Source of the DNA: Parvibaculum sp046297875 | GTDB lineage: Bacteria; Pseudomonadota; Alphaproteobacteria; Parvibaculales; Parvibaculaceae | Direction of reading: 5' to 3' | DNA: 64,000 nucleotides | Assembly: GCF_046297875.1 (NCBI RefSeq) | Contig: NZ_JBKBHD010000001.1 | Location: forward strand, 1,984,001-2,048,000 | Shown here: one piece after another, positions 48,466 to 57,092 of the stretch | Numbering within the stretch: the first letter of the stretch is position 1 | Layout of the letters: every line of letters begins with the position of its first letter | Program-made: the position numbers and the translations under genes | Notes under the pieces: generated by a model | Seen by the model: only the letters and a program-made list of their open reading frames with translations | What the model was told of the DNA's origin: nothing | Databases searched by the model: none

Positions 48466-49716
48466 ATGTTCTGGCGAGTCAGCATCGGCATTGCGGCGGC
48501 ACAGCTTGCCCATCGGCGCCGCCAGACGATCGTCTCGACGCTTGGCGTGGCGCTTGGCGTCGGTTTCTTCGTGGCTACGTCTGCGCTGATGTCGGGTTCG
48601 GAAAAGGACATGGTGCAGCGGCTGGTCGACAATGCACCGCACATCACAGTGAAAGACGAATTCCGCACCGCGGCGCCGCAGCCGGTTTTCATGGCCTATC
48701 CCGAAGGCGCCGTCTCCCTGACCAGCACCAAGCCGCGCGAATATCTGCGCGGTATCAAGAATCATGGCGCCAAGATCGAGGAACTGTCGCGGCAGACCGG
48801 CGTCATCGCCGAAGCGGCGCTGACCGGCACGGCGATCGTGCGCTATGCGGCGAAGGATGTGAGCGCCGGCATTGCAGGCATCGACCCCGAGAAGGAACGG
48901 TTTCTCACCACCATTGAAGAGGACATGCAGCAGGGCAGCCTGATGCGCCTCAAGACGGCATCGCAGGGCATCGTGATCGGGCAGGGCATGGCGCTCCGGC
49001 TCGGCCTCGGCATGGACGATCTTGCGACCGTCGTTTCGCCGGAAGGCATTGTCCGCCGCATGAAGGTTGTCGGCATCTTCCGCACCGGCAATCTTCTGCT
49101 CGACGAGGGGCAGGTCTATATGCTGCTCAAGGATGCGCAGGTGCTGCTCAACAAGCCGTTTGTCGCCAACCGTATCCGCATCAAGATTGCCGATCCCGAC
49201 ATGGCAGAAGAAGTGGCCGCCGATCTCGAAAGCCGCTGGGGATACCGCACCGAAAGCTGGCAGGAAGTGAACCGCGACTTCCTCGGCCTTTTCGTCGTCC
49301 GCAACATCATCACCTATTCGATCGTCGGCGCCATCATGGCGGTGGCGGCTTTCGGCATCTTCAACATCATCTCGACCGTGGTGATGGAAAAGCGGCGCGA
49401 CATTGCGATCCTGATGTCGATGGGATTCCGCGCGGCGGATATTCAATGGGTGTTTCTCGTGCAGGGCGTTTTTGTCGGCATCATCGGCATGGTGCTGGGC
49501 TGGCTGCTCGGGCTCTTCCTGCTGCAAATGCTGGGCACGGTCGAGATCACTGTGCCGGGGCTGATGGATACGCAGAAACTGCCATTGGAAAAGGGCATAT
49601 TCCAGTTCGGCGTGGGCGGTCTTTTTGCGCTTGTCTCCGCCATCGCTGCGGCATGGATACCGGCGCGCAAGGCGTCGCAGGTGCGGCCGGTCGACATCAT
49701 CCGGGGGGCGACATGA
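48466..49716 (+). CDS. ABC transporter permease, FtsX/MacB-LolC type
   Basis: A 416-residue permease with an N-terminal membrane helix (TIVSTLGVALGVGFFVATSALM), a large periplasmic domain (about residues 50-265), and three C-terminal helices (IVGAIMAVAAFGIFNIIST...), the FtsX/MacB/LolC arrangement. It works with the ATPase encoded downstream, to which it is coupled by a four-base overlap (ATGA), and with the adaptor upstream (five-base gap). Such systems export lipoproteins, peptides or drugs. The helix-turn VVMEKRRDIAILMSMGFRAADI is the conserved coupling helix. Confidence 0.9.
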   Translation: MFWRVSIGIAAAQLAHRRRQTIVSTLGVALGVGFFVATSALMSGSEKDMVQRLVDNAPHITVKDEFRTAAPQPVFMAYPEGAVSLTSTKPREYLRGIKNHGAKIEELSRQTGVIAEAALTGTAIVRYAAKDVSAGIAGIDPEKERFLTTIEEDMQQGSLMRLKTASQGIVIGQGMALRLGLGMDDLATVVSPEGIVRRMKVVGIFRTGNLLLDEGQVYMLLKDAQVLLNKPFVANRIRIKIADPDMAEEVAADLESRWGYRTESWQEVNRDFLGLFVVRNIITYSIVGAIMAVAAFGIFNIISTVVMEKRRDIAILMSMGFRAADIQWVFLVQGVFVGIIGMVLGWLLGLFLLQMLGTVEITVPGLMDTQKLPLEKGIFQFGVGGLFALVSAIAAAWIPARKASQVRPVDIIRGAT

Positions 49717-50441
49717 GCGCCGCGCCGATCGTCGAACCCATCGTCGAACCCATCGTCGAACCCATCGTCGAACTCAGGGGCGTCACGCGCATCCTGCAGG
49801 ATGCGGTTCCCGTCACGCTTGTGCGGGACATCGACCTTTCGATCCATCGCGGCGAATTCGTCAGCGTGACAGGGCCTTCGGGTTCCGGCAAATCGTCGCT
49901 GCTTTATCTGCTTGGGCTTCTCGACCTGCCGACCACAGGCCATGTGCTGATCGATGGGGAGGATACGGCCGGATTCACGTCCGACCGTCTGGCCGAAATC
50001 AGGCTTGCGAAACTCGGCTTCGTCTTCCAGTTCCATTTCCTGCTGCCGGAATTCACCGTGCTGCAGAATGTGACGCTGCCGATGCTCCGGCTCGGCCGGC
50101 TCGGTGAGAAACAGATTCATGAGCGTGGCATGGCGCTGCTTGCCGATTTCGAGATTGCCGATCAGGCGGCGAAGCGGCCCGACCAGCTTTCGGGCGGGCA
50201 GCGCCAGCGTGTCGCCGTGGCGCGGGCGCTTGCGAACGATCCGCCGCTTATTCTCGCCGATGAGCCGACCGGCAATCTCGACATGCGCAACAGCGAGATC
50301 GTGCAGGGCATTTTCGCCGATCTCGCGGCGAAGCAGGGGCGCACCGTCATTGCGGTGACGCATGACAAGGATTTCGCGGATTCAGCGCCGCGCAATGTCC
50401 ATCTGGTCGATGGGCGGATCGACAGCGACGTCAAACGCTAG
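49713..50441 (+). CDS. ABC transporter ATP-binding protein, MacB/LolD type
   Basis: A 242-residue ATPase. Walker A is GPSGSGKS (54-61), the signature LSGGQRQRVAVARAL, Walker B LILADEPTGNLD, and the H-loop VIAVTHDKDF. The family typical of LolD/MacB forms is supported by the neighbouring permease. The N-terminus has a run of four 4-residue repeats IVEP/IVEP/IVEP/IVEL coded by a 12-bp tandem repeat (49728-49775). ATG at 49713. The 3' end overlaps the VWA gene on the other strand by four bases (tail to tail). Confidence 0.93.
   Translation: MSAAPIVEPIVEPIVEPIVELRGVTRILQDAVPVTLVRDIDLSIHRGEFVSVTGPSGSGKSSLLYLLGLLDLPTTGHVLIDGEDTAGFTSDRLAEIRLAKLGFVFQFHFLLPEFTVLQNVTLPMLRLGRLGEKQIHERGMALLADFEIADQAAKRPDQLSGGQRQRVAVARALANDPPLILADEPTGNLDMRNSEIVQGIFADLAAKQGRTVIAVTHDKDFADSAPRNVHLVDGRIDSDVKR
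49728..49775. repeat. In-frame 12-bp tandem repeat
   Basis: Three perfect copies of ATCGTCGAACCC (49728-49739, 49740-49751, 49752-49763) and a fourth with one change (49764-49775) at the 5' end of the ABC ATPase gene. Copy-number change would add or remove four residues without a frameshift, so the repeat may vary between strains. Confidence 0.9.
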
Positions 50442-51613
50442 CGGCTCAACTCCCGCATGGCGTGGTCGAGGCCTTCCAGCGTCAGCGGGAACATGCGCTC
50501 GCCCATGATCTGCTTGATGATCTGGAGAGAGGGCGTGTATTCCCAGTGGCGCTCGGGGATCGGGTTGATCCAGACGCAGCTTTCATAGATCTGGTTGACG
50601 CGCTCGAGCCAGATGCCGCCCGGCTCCTCGTTCCAGTGTTCCACCGAACCGCCGGCATAGGTGATTTCGTAAGGCGACATGGTGGCGTCACCGACAAAGA
50701 TCACCTTGTAGTCGGACGGATACTTGTGGAGCACGTCCCAGGTGTTGAGCTTTTCCGAGTGGCGGCGGCGATTGTCCTTCCAGACGCCTTCATAAAGGCA
50801 GTTGTGGAAGTAGAAATATTCGAGGTTCTTGAACTCGGTGCGCGCGGCAGAGAACAACTCCTCGCAAAGCTTGATGTGGCTGTCCATCGAGCCGCCGATA
50901 TCGAAGAAGATCAGCACGTTGATCTTGTTGCGGCGCTCGGGGACCATCTTGATATCGAGATAGCCTTGATGTGCGGTCGCCTTGATCGTGCCGTCGAGAT
51001 CGAGTTCGTTCGGCGCGCCTTCGCGGGCGAAGCGGCGCAGGCGGCGCAGCGCCACCTTGATGTTGCGGGTGCCGAGTTCGACCTGATCGTCGAGATTTTT
51101 ATATTCGCGCTTGTCCCAGACCTTCACGGCCTTGCCGTGGCGGCCTTCCTTCTGGCCGATGCGCACGCCTTCGGGATTGTAGCCATTGGCGCCGAAGGGG
51201 GAGGTGCCGCCCGTGCCGATCCACTTGTTGCCGCCTTCGTGGCGTTCCTTCTGTTCCTCGAGGCGCTTCTGCAGCTCCTCCATGATCTTTTCCCAGCCGC
51301 CCAGCGCCTCGATCTGCGCCTTTTCCTCTTCGGTGAGAAACTTCTCGGTCAGCGCGCGCAGCCAGTCCTCGGGGATGTTGGCGATCTCGCCATCGCCCAT
51401 GAGTTCGAGGCCCTTGAAGACATGGCCGAACACGATGTCGAACTTGTCGAGGTTGCGCTCGTCCTTCACCAGCGAGGCGCGGGCGAGGTAGTAGAAGTCC
51501 TCGACCTTGCGGTCGATCACGTCGCGGTCCATCGCCTCGAGGAGCGTCAGATACTCGCGGAGCGAGACCGGCACATTGGCCTTTTTGAGTTCATGGAAGA
51601 AATGGACAAACAT
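50438..51613 (-). CDS. CoxE-like VWA domain protein
   Basis: A 391-residue protein of the CoxE family. The helical N-terminal part has the CoxE pattern (VPVSLREYLTLLEAMDRD; FYYLARASLVKDERNLDKFDIVFGHVF), and the C-terminal half is a von Willebrand A domain with a MIDAS motif DIGGS (Asp238 to Ser242) and matching downstream metal residues. Such proteins act with MoxR AAA+ ATPases as chaperones that insert cofactors or mature enzymes. The MoxR gene lies 1 kb upstream at 52607-53452 on the same strand, with a secreted protein gene on the other strand between them. Confidence 0.92.
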   Translation of the reverse strand: MFVHFFHELKKANVPVSLREYLTLLEAMDRDVIDRKVEDFYYLARASLVKDERNLDKFDIVFGHVFKGLELMGDGEIANIPEDWLRALTEKFLTEEEKAQIEALGGWEKIMEELQKRLEEQKERHEGGNKWIGTGGTSPFGANGYNPEGVRIGQKEGRHGKAVKVWDKREYKNLDDQVELGTRNIKVALRRLRRFAREGAPNELDLDGTIKATAHQGYLDIKMVPERRNKINVLIFFDIGGSMDSHIKLCEELFSAARTEFKNLEYFYFHNCLYEGVWKDNRRRHSEKLNTWDVLHKYPSDYKVIFVGDATMSPYEITYAGGSVEHWNEEPGGIWLERVNQIYESCVWINPIPERHWEYTPSLQIIKQIMGERMFPLTLEGLDHAMRELSR

Positions 51614-51696
51614 GGGCGTTTCCAGAATCCTGAATTGCGTTTGGGCGCAGTCTAGGGCCTATAGGGGCCGGTTTGAAGGGGCAGAGGTGTTCATTT

Positions 51697-52206
51697 ATGC
51701 GTGGCCTGATTCCGGTAATTTTCGTTCTGATACTTGGGTTTAGCGGGGCCGCCCAGGCGCAGGAGGACAATCCCTGGCTGGAGCCCGGCCGGGCCGCGAC
51801 GGAAATCGAGGCCTGCCTTGCGGTGGCGCCCGAGGAGGACGGCAACAGGGCGCGCGACTGCGGCGACAGATATTTCACGCAATGCGCGGAGGCCGGGAAC
51901 TGGACGACGCTTGCCATGAACTTCTGCCAGTACGAGGTGATCGGCTACTGGGACGAGGTTGTGAAGGCGCGGGAAATGGAAATCGTCTCGATGGAAGACC
52001 AGCGGCTGACCGACTGGGTCGAGGCGAGCGCCATTGCCTATGAGGAGCATCGGGAGCTTACCTGTTCGCGTTTCCAGATTCCGATGGGCACGATGTATGG
52101 ACCGATGCTTGCGGCCTGCTATGCGCAGATGGCGCTGGAGCGGGCCTCGGTTCTCGAAGACTTCACCGGCGAGGAACCGCTGATCGTGCCGGAAGTGGAA
52201 GAATAG
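51697..52206 (+). CDS. Secreted LprI-like (DUF1311) protein
   Basis: A 169-residue periplasmic protein with signal peptide MRGLIPVIFVLILGFSGAAQAQ. The mature part has several cysteines (IEACLAVAPEED, RDCGDRYFTQC, MNFCQYE, LTCSRF) that would form disulfides and a C-terminal MYGPMLAACYAQMALERASVLEDF, as in lysozyme inhibitor LprI-type/DUF1311 proteins. ATG at 51697 is preceded by AGAGG. It lies on the opposite strand between the CoxE and MoxR genes, which it separates. Function as an inhibitor is only inferred from the family. Confidence 0.78.
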   Translation: MRGLIPVIFVLILGFSGAAQAQEDNPWLEPGRAATEIEACLAVAPEEDGNRARDCGDRYFTQCAEAGNWTTLAMNFCQYEVIGYWDEVVKAREMEIVSMEDQRLTDWVEASAIAYEEHRELTCSRFQIPMGTMYGPMLAACYAQMALERASVLEDFTGEEPLIVPEVEE

Positions 52207-52481
52207 GCGCACAGCAAGGCTCCCTGCAAAATGCGGGTTCTGAAAAAGTGGAGGGGCGCGGAGCATATCCGGCTTGTCTCTACTTTATTTGGGGAAGCGT
52301 CCGAATACGCTCCGCGCGGCGTTCGCGTTGCCCGGAAGGCGCTACACTTCCGCTGGCGCTTTCGCCGCCCGCCTTTCTGCAATGGATGCTCCGGAGCACC
52401 CCTCCCGAAGGCGGTCCCACCAAGATGGGGGCGGAATCGGGGGAGGGGATAAGTTTTTTTGCTGCTGATTGCAGAGGAAAG

Positions 52482-52511
52482 AAAAAGCCCGCGCCATGGG
52501 GCGCGGGCTTT
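52482..52511 (-). terminator. Bidirectional Rho-independent terminator
   Basis: A 12-bp stem AAAGCCCGCGCC/GGCGCGGGCTTT (52484-52495 with 52500-52511) with a four-base loop ATGG. On the minus strand it is followed by a T-rich run (TTTTTC), as needed for the MoxR gene; on the plus strand the run after it is weaker (TTTCC). Confidence 0.85.
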
Positions 52512-52555
52512 CCTGATTTGGAGAGTCTTTCCTGACGCTGCGTTCCGCGGCTTCT

Positions 52556-52600
52556 GGATTGCCGGGTCACGGCGCTTCGCGCCGGCCCTGCAATGACGGC
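52556..52600. repeat. Palindromic fragment of the second repeat family
   Basis: Starts GGATTGCCGGGTC and ends GCCCTGCAATGACGG, an outer ATTGC/GCAAT stem (52558-52562 with 52590-52594) around an inner stem GGCGC/GCGCC with loop TTC. The ends resemble the right hairpin of the element at 28232-28319, but the centre is replaced. Confidence 0.6.
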
Positions 52601-52606
52601 TTTGGT

Positions 52607-53452
<846 letters not shown>

Positions 53453-53791
53453 TGATCTGGCTTTCCTCTGGGCGCCAAGGCGGCGTTACCGAATTGCTGA
53501 ACGCGAAGGAACCTAAAGGCTGGCCTGACCGGGTTCAAGGAAAAGGCCTGTTCGCAGGCGGGCGGCCTGACTGCTGGAATTGAGCGGGCAAGGGGACCGC
53601 CCGAGGCGGCCGCGACGGCAATTTTTGCCGGGAGGGCCTGATATGGGCGGCAGGGGCTACCGCCCAGACATGGTTAACAAATGGTAACATATTGATTTAA
53701 TTAGATAAAATCATTGGCCCGCTCCTTGCTCCCAATGGACCAGCACTTGTCCCGCCACCCAAGGACGGGACGGACCGTATGGAGAGAGCCC
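53453..53791. other. Promoter region of the flgE operon
   Basis: A 339-bp gap between the divergent MoxR and flgE genes. It holds an AT-rich stretch (53670-53710) with TTAACAAATGGTAAC (TTAA-N7-TAAC, a one-base-off CtrA-like site at 53674-53688) and a clear sigma-54 promoter at 53715-53730. No coding frame or tRNA is apparent. Confidence 0.55.
53715..53730 (+). promoter_or_regulatory. Sigma-54 promoter of flgE
   Basis: TGGCCCGCTCCTTGCT has the GG at -24 and GC at -12 spaced by exactly ten bases, close to the TGGCACG-N4-TTGCW consensus. Expected transcription start is about 12 bases downstream, some 50 bases before the flgE ATG at 53792. Confidence 0.8.
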
Positions 53792-55156
53792 ATGAGCTTT
53801 TTTGGATCGATGACCACGGCCCTGACAGGCATCCGCGCCCAGTCGAGCGCGCTCGGTCACATCTCGGACAATATTGCCAATTCGCAGACGGTTGGCTTCA
53901 AGCGAACGGATACGAGGTTCCAGGACATCGTGACCGCCTCGACGAGCCGGAACCATCTGCCGGGGGCGGTGCTTGCAGCGCCGTCCTTCACCAATGGCGT
54001 GCAGGGCTCGATCGACGCATCGGAAGTTCCGACGCATATGGCGATCAATGGCGAGGGCTTCTTCGTCGTGTCGGCGCGCGTTGCCACCATCGACGGCAAT
54101 CCCGTGTTCGACGGCGTGAACTACTACACGCGCCGCGGCGACTTCTCGATGGACAAGTATGGCTATCTCGTGAATGGCGCGGGCTACACGCTGCAGGGCC
54201 TGACGATCGATCCGACCACGGGCAATCCGATCGGCGACGTGCCGGGCCGCATCCAGATCAACCGCGACTTCCTGGCCGCGCGCACGACGAGCAACATCGA
54301 TTACAAGGCGAACCTGCCGGCCTGGCCGAAGACGGCGAATGCCGATGCGGGCATCCCGAACAGCGAATTGCTGACGGTCAACCGTTTCACGCCGGCACTG
54401 GCCGACCTTTCGGTCATCTCCGCCGACAATGAAGACATCTTCCTCAACAACTCGCTCTCGGGCGGCGCCGTGACGGGCTATGACTCGCTCGGCGCGCCGG
54501 CGAACGTGCAGTTCCGCTGGGCCAAGATCGACAATGGCGCAGGCGGCGGCGACACCTGGCAGCTCTTCTACAAGACCAACGATGCCGCGACCGGCGCCCA
54601 GGACAAGTGGGTAAATGTCGGTCAGAGCTATGCCTTCGATGCGCAGGGCCGCCTCGATCCGCCGGTCGACTCGACCACGATCACCGGCCTGACGGTGAAC
54701 GGCATCTCGCTCGGCAATGTCGTGCTCAATCACGGCGCGTCAAACATCACGCAGTTCCAGGACGACAATGGCACGGTGAAGACCACAGCACTCGACCAGA
54801 ACGGCTATCCTTCGGGCGAGCTGGTGAGCATCGCCGTTTCGGAAAATGGCCGCATCACCGGCACCTATTCGAACGGCAAGACGGTCGATCTCGCGGAAGT
54901 GACGCTGGCGCGCTTCAACGCGCCGGACAAGCTGAAGCGGCTGGACGGCACGGCCTTTGCCGCAACGCAGGATTCCGGCGAAGCGATGCTTGGCGGCGGT
55001 GGCGACATCATCGCCTCGGCGCGCGAAGCCTCGAACGTCGATATCGCGGACGAATTCTCGAAGCTGATCGTGACGCAGCAGGCCTATACGGCCGGCACGC
55101 GCATCGTGACGGCGAGCGACGAGCTTATCCGTGAAACGCTCAACATGAAGCGCTGA
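53792..55156 (+). CDS. flgE: Flagellar hook protein FlgE
   Basis: A 454-residue hook protein. The N-terminal D0 motif is MSFFGSMTTALTGIRAQSSALGHISDNIANSQTVGFKR, with the typical NIANSQTVGFKRT of axial proteins; the C-terminal rod-like helix is ASNVDIADEFSKLIVTQQAYTAGTRIVTASDELIRETL. Between them are the D1/D2 beta domains (DGNPVFDGVNYYTRRGDFSMDKYGYLVNGAGYTLQG). Length is somewhat greater than the Escherichia coli hook protein. ATG at 53792 has GGAGAGAG upstream. A sigma-54 promoter drives it. It precedes flgK by 80 bases. Confidence 0.95.
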   Translation: MSFFGSMTTALTGIRAQSSALGHISDNIANSQTVGFKRTDTRFQDIVTASTSRNHLPGAVLAAPSFTNGVQGSIDASEVPTHMAINGEGFFVVSARVATIDGNPVFDGVNYYTRRGDFSMDKYGYLVNGAGYTLQGLTIDPTTGNPIGDVPGRIQINRDFLAARTTSNIDYKANLPAWPKTANADAGIPNSELLTVNRFTPALADLSVISADNEDIFLNNSLSGGAVTGYDSLGAPANVQFRWAKIDNGAGGGDTWQLFYKTNDAATGAQDKWVNVGQSYAFDAQGRLDPPVDSTTITGLTVNGISLGNVVLNHGASNITQFQDDNGTVKTTALDQNGYPSGELVSIAVSENGRITGTYSNGKTVDLAEVTLARFNAPDKLKRLDGTAFAATQDSGEAMLGGGGDIIASAREASNVDIADEFSKLIVTQQAYTAGTRIVTASDELIRETLNMKR

Positions 55157-55236
55157 TGATTTTCGCGCCGGGCGCTCCTCGCGGGCATCCGGCGCGGACC
55201 CCAAGCCGGTAGCATTTCCAGCGGTCAGGTTTACCC

Positions 55237-57087
55237 ATGTCTCTCACTTCCGCACTCGGCGCCGCAATGAGCGGGTTGAATGTCTCCCAGTCCGGGATCG
55301 ACATTACCGCGCGCAATATCGCCAATGTGGGCACGCCGGGCTATACGCGCAAAGTACAGAGCCAGGTCAATGCGCTGGCGGGCGGCGAGGGCATCGGTGT
55401 GCGCCGCGAGGCGGCGCAGCGCCAGATCGACGAATTCCTGCAGCAGCAGCTTCGCACGGCGTCTGCGGGAACTGCCGGGCTCAACATCAAGTCGAGCATG
55501 CTGTCGCGGATCGATACCATGTTCGGAACGCCGAATTCCAACTCTTCCATTGCTGGGGCGATCAGCGCGCTGGCGACGATGCTGCAGGAGCTGGCGAACA
55601 ACCCGGAATCGGATTCGGCGCGGCAGTCGCTGCTCAACGAGGCGGGCAATCTCGCCGCCAAGATGAACCGCATGTCGGACACGATCCAGGACATGCGGCT
55701 TGAGGCGGAGCGCAATATTGCGGCCGGCGTCGAACAGGCGAATGCGCTGCTGAAGACCATTGCGCAGGTGAACAACCAGATTTCGCAGCGCCAGGCGGGC
55801 AGCCTGTCCGTCGGCGACCTGCAGGACAAGCGCGACATGGCGATCGACGAGCTGTCGCGGCTCATGGACGTCAAGGTCGTCAATCGCGACGATGGTACGG
55901 TGACGATCTTCACCTCGGGCGGACAGTTGCTGCTCGACCGGACGCCGGTCGAACTCACCTTCGACGAGCGGACGCAGATCGACGCGACCTCGACCTATGA
56001 AAATGGCGGTATGGGTACGATCCGGCTCGTTTCCGGCTCGAACAGTATCGACCTGATCGCGGCAGGAGCGATCCGCTCCGGCGCGCTCGCGGGCTATGTC
56101 GAAATGCGCGACAAGGTGCTGCCTCAGGCGCAGGCGCAGCTTGACGAACTGGCCGCGCAACTTGCACTCAGCCTTTCGGAAGAAACGGTGGCGAGCGCTG
56201 CCGCCGTAGACGGCGCGGCGGAAGGCTTCGAGATCGATACGGCCTCGATGCTTTCCGGCAACACGATCAGCCTGACATACAGTGTGGGCGGGGTGCGGCA
56301 GAACGTGACGATCGTGCGGGTGGACGACCCGTCCGTTCTGCCGTTGTCCAACAATGTCACCGCCAATCCGAACGATGTCGTGGCCGGCATCAATTTCAAT
56401 CAGCCGATGGCGGGTATCGTCGCCGATCTCCAGGCGGCGCTGCCGGCGGAAGTCGTGGTGTCGAACCCTTCGGGCTCTGTGCTGCGTTTCCTCGATGACG
56501 GAGCCGCCGATACGAGCGATATCGAGGCGCTGAGCGCGACGGTGACGCCGGCAGGGCTTGCCGACGGCTCGACGGGGCTTGCGCTTTTCGTCGACGGGCT
56601 GAACGGCAAGATTTTCTCGAACAGCCTCGACGTGCCGCCGCAGAAGGCGGGGTTTGCCTCGCGCATCCAGATCAATCCGGCGCTTCTCGCCGACGATACG
56701 CTGCTTGTGTCCTATGATGCGGGTGTGCCGCTGGGCGACTCGACGCGGCCGCTCGACCTGCTCGCGCGGCTTACCTCGAACACGCGGACCTATATGCCCT
56801 CGACGGGCATTGGCGGACCGGCGACGCCCTTCAATGGATCGATCGACGAATTCGCGCGGCGCCTCGTTTCGTTCCAGTCGGCGCAGGCGGCGAATGCCGA
56901 GCGCGACGCCTCGGCGCAGCAGGTGGTCTCGTCCTCGCTGCAGGACCGGTTCGACGCGCAGACCGGCGTCAATATCGACGATGAAATGTCCAACCTCCTG
57001 TTGCTGCAGAACGCCTATTCGGCCAATGCGCGGGTCATTTCGACCATTCAGGACCTCTTCAATGTGCTGATGAGTATCGGCAGGTAA
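55237..57087 (+). CDS. flgK: Flagellar hook-filament junction protein FlgK
   Basis: A 616-residue hook-associated protein 1. The N-terminus MSLTSALGAAMSGLNVSQSGIDITARNIANVGTPGYTRKV is the FlgK signature, and the C-terminal helix INIDDEMSNLLLLQNAYSANARVISTIQDLFNVL matches the axial D0 consensus. The central part is a beta-rich insertion typical of FlgK. It caps the hook and connects it to the filament. ATG at 55237 is followed by flgL after a six-base gap, so the two are in an operon. Confidence 0.94.
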   Translation: MSLTSALGAAMSGLNVSQSGIDITARNIANVGTPGYTRKVQSQVNALAGGEGIGVRREAAQRQIDEFLQQQLRTASAGTAGLNIKSSMLSRIDTMFGTPNSNSSIAGAISALATMLQELANNPESDSARQSLLNEAGNLAAKMNRMSDTIQDMRLEAERNIAAGVEQANALLKTIAQVNNQISQRQAGSLSVGDLQDKRDMAIDELSRLMDVKVVNRDDGTVTIFTSGGQLLLDRTPVELTFDERTQIDATSTYENGGMGTIRLVSGSNSIDLIAAGAIRSGALAGYVEMRDKVLPQAQAQLDELAAQLALSLSEETVASAAAVDGAAEGFEIDTASMLSGNTISLTYSVGGVRQNVTIVRVDDPSVLPLSNNVTANPNDVVAGINFNQPMAGIVADLQAALPAEVVVSNPSGSVLRFLDDGAADTSDIEALSATVTPAGLADGSTGLALFVDGLNGKIFSNSLDVPPQKAGFASRIQINPALLADDTLLVSYDAGVPLGDSTRPLDLLARLTSNTRTYMPSTGIGGPATPFNGSIDEFARRLVSFQSAQAANAERDASAQQVVSSSLQDRFDAQTGVNIDDEMSNLLLLQNAYSANARVISTIQDLFNVLMSIGR

Positions 57088-57092
57088 CAGTC

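Larger units (their letters stand above)
52207..52606. other. 400-bp gap with nested inverted repeats
   Basis: This gap lies between two converging genes. It contains an inverted repeat GCGCGGAGC/GCTCCGCGC (52256-52264 with 52309-52317), a partly matching stem CCCCTCCCGA/TCGGGGGAGGGG (52399-52408 with 52437-52448), a clear terminator at 52484-52511, and a palindromic fragment at 52556-52600. I see no gene that looks coding. The first two structures suggest a structured RNA or a degraded repeat element. Confidence 0.5.

Noticed and set aside
49728..49775. Tandem repeat considered as a CRISPR or regulatory repeat
   Set aside because: Copies are directly adjacent without spacers and are in frame inside a clear ABC ATPase gene.
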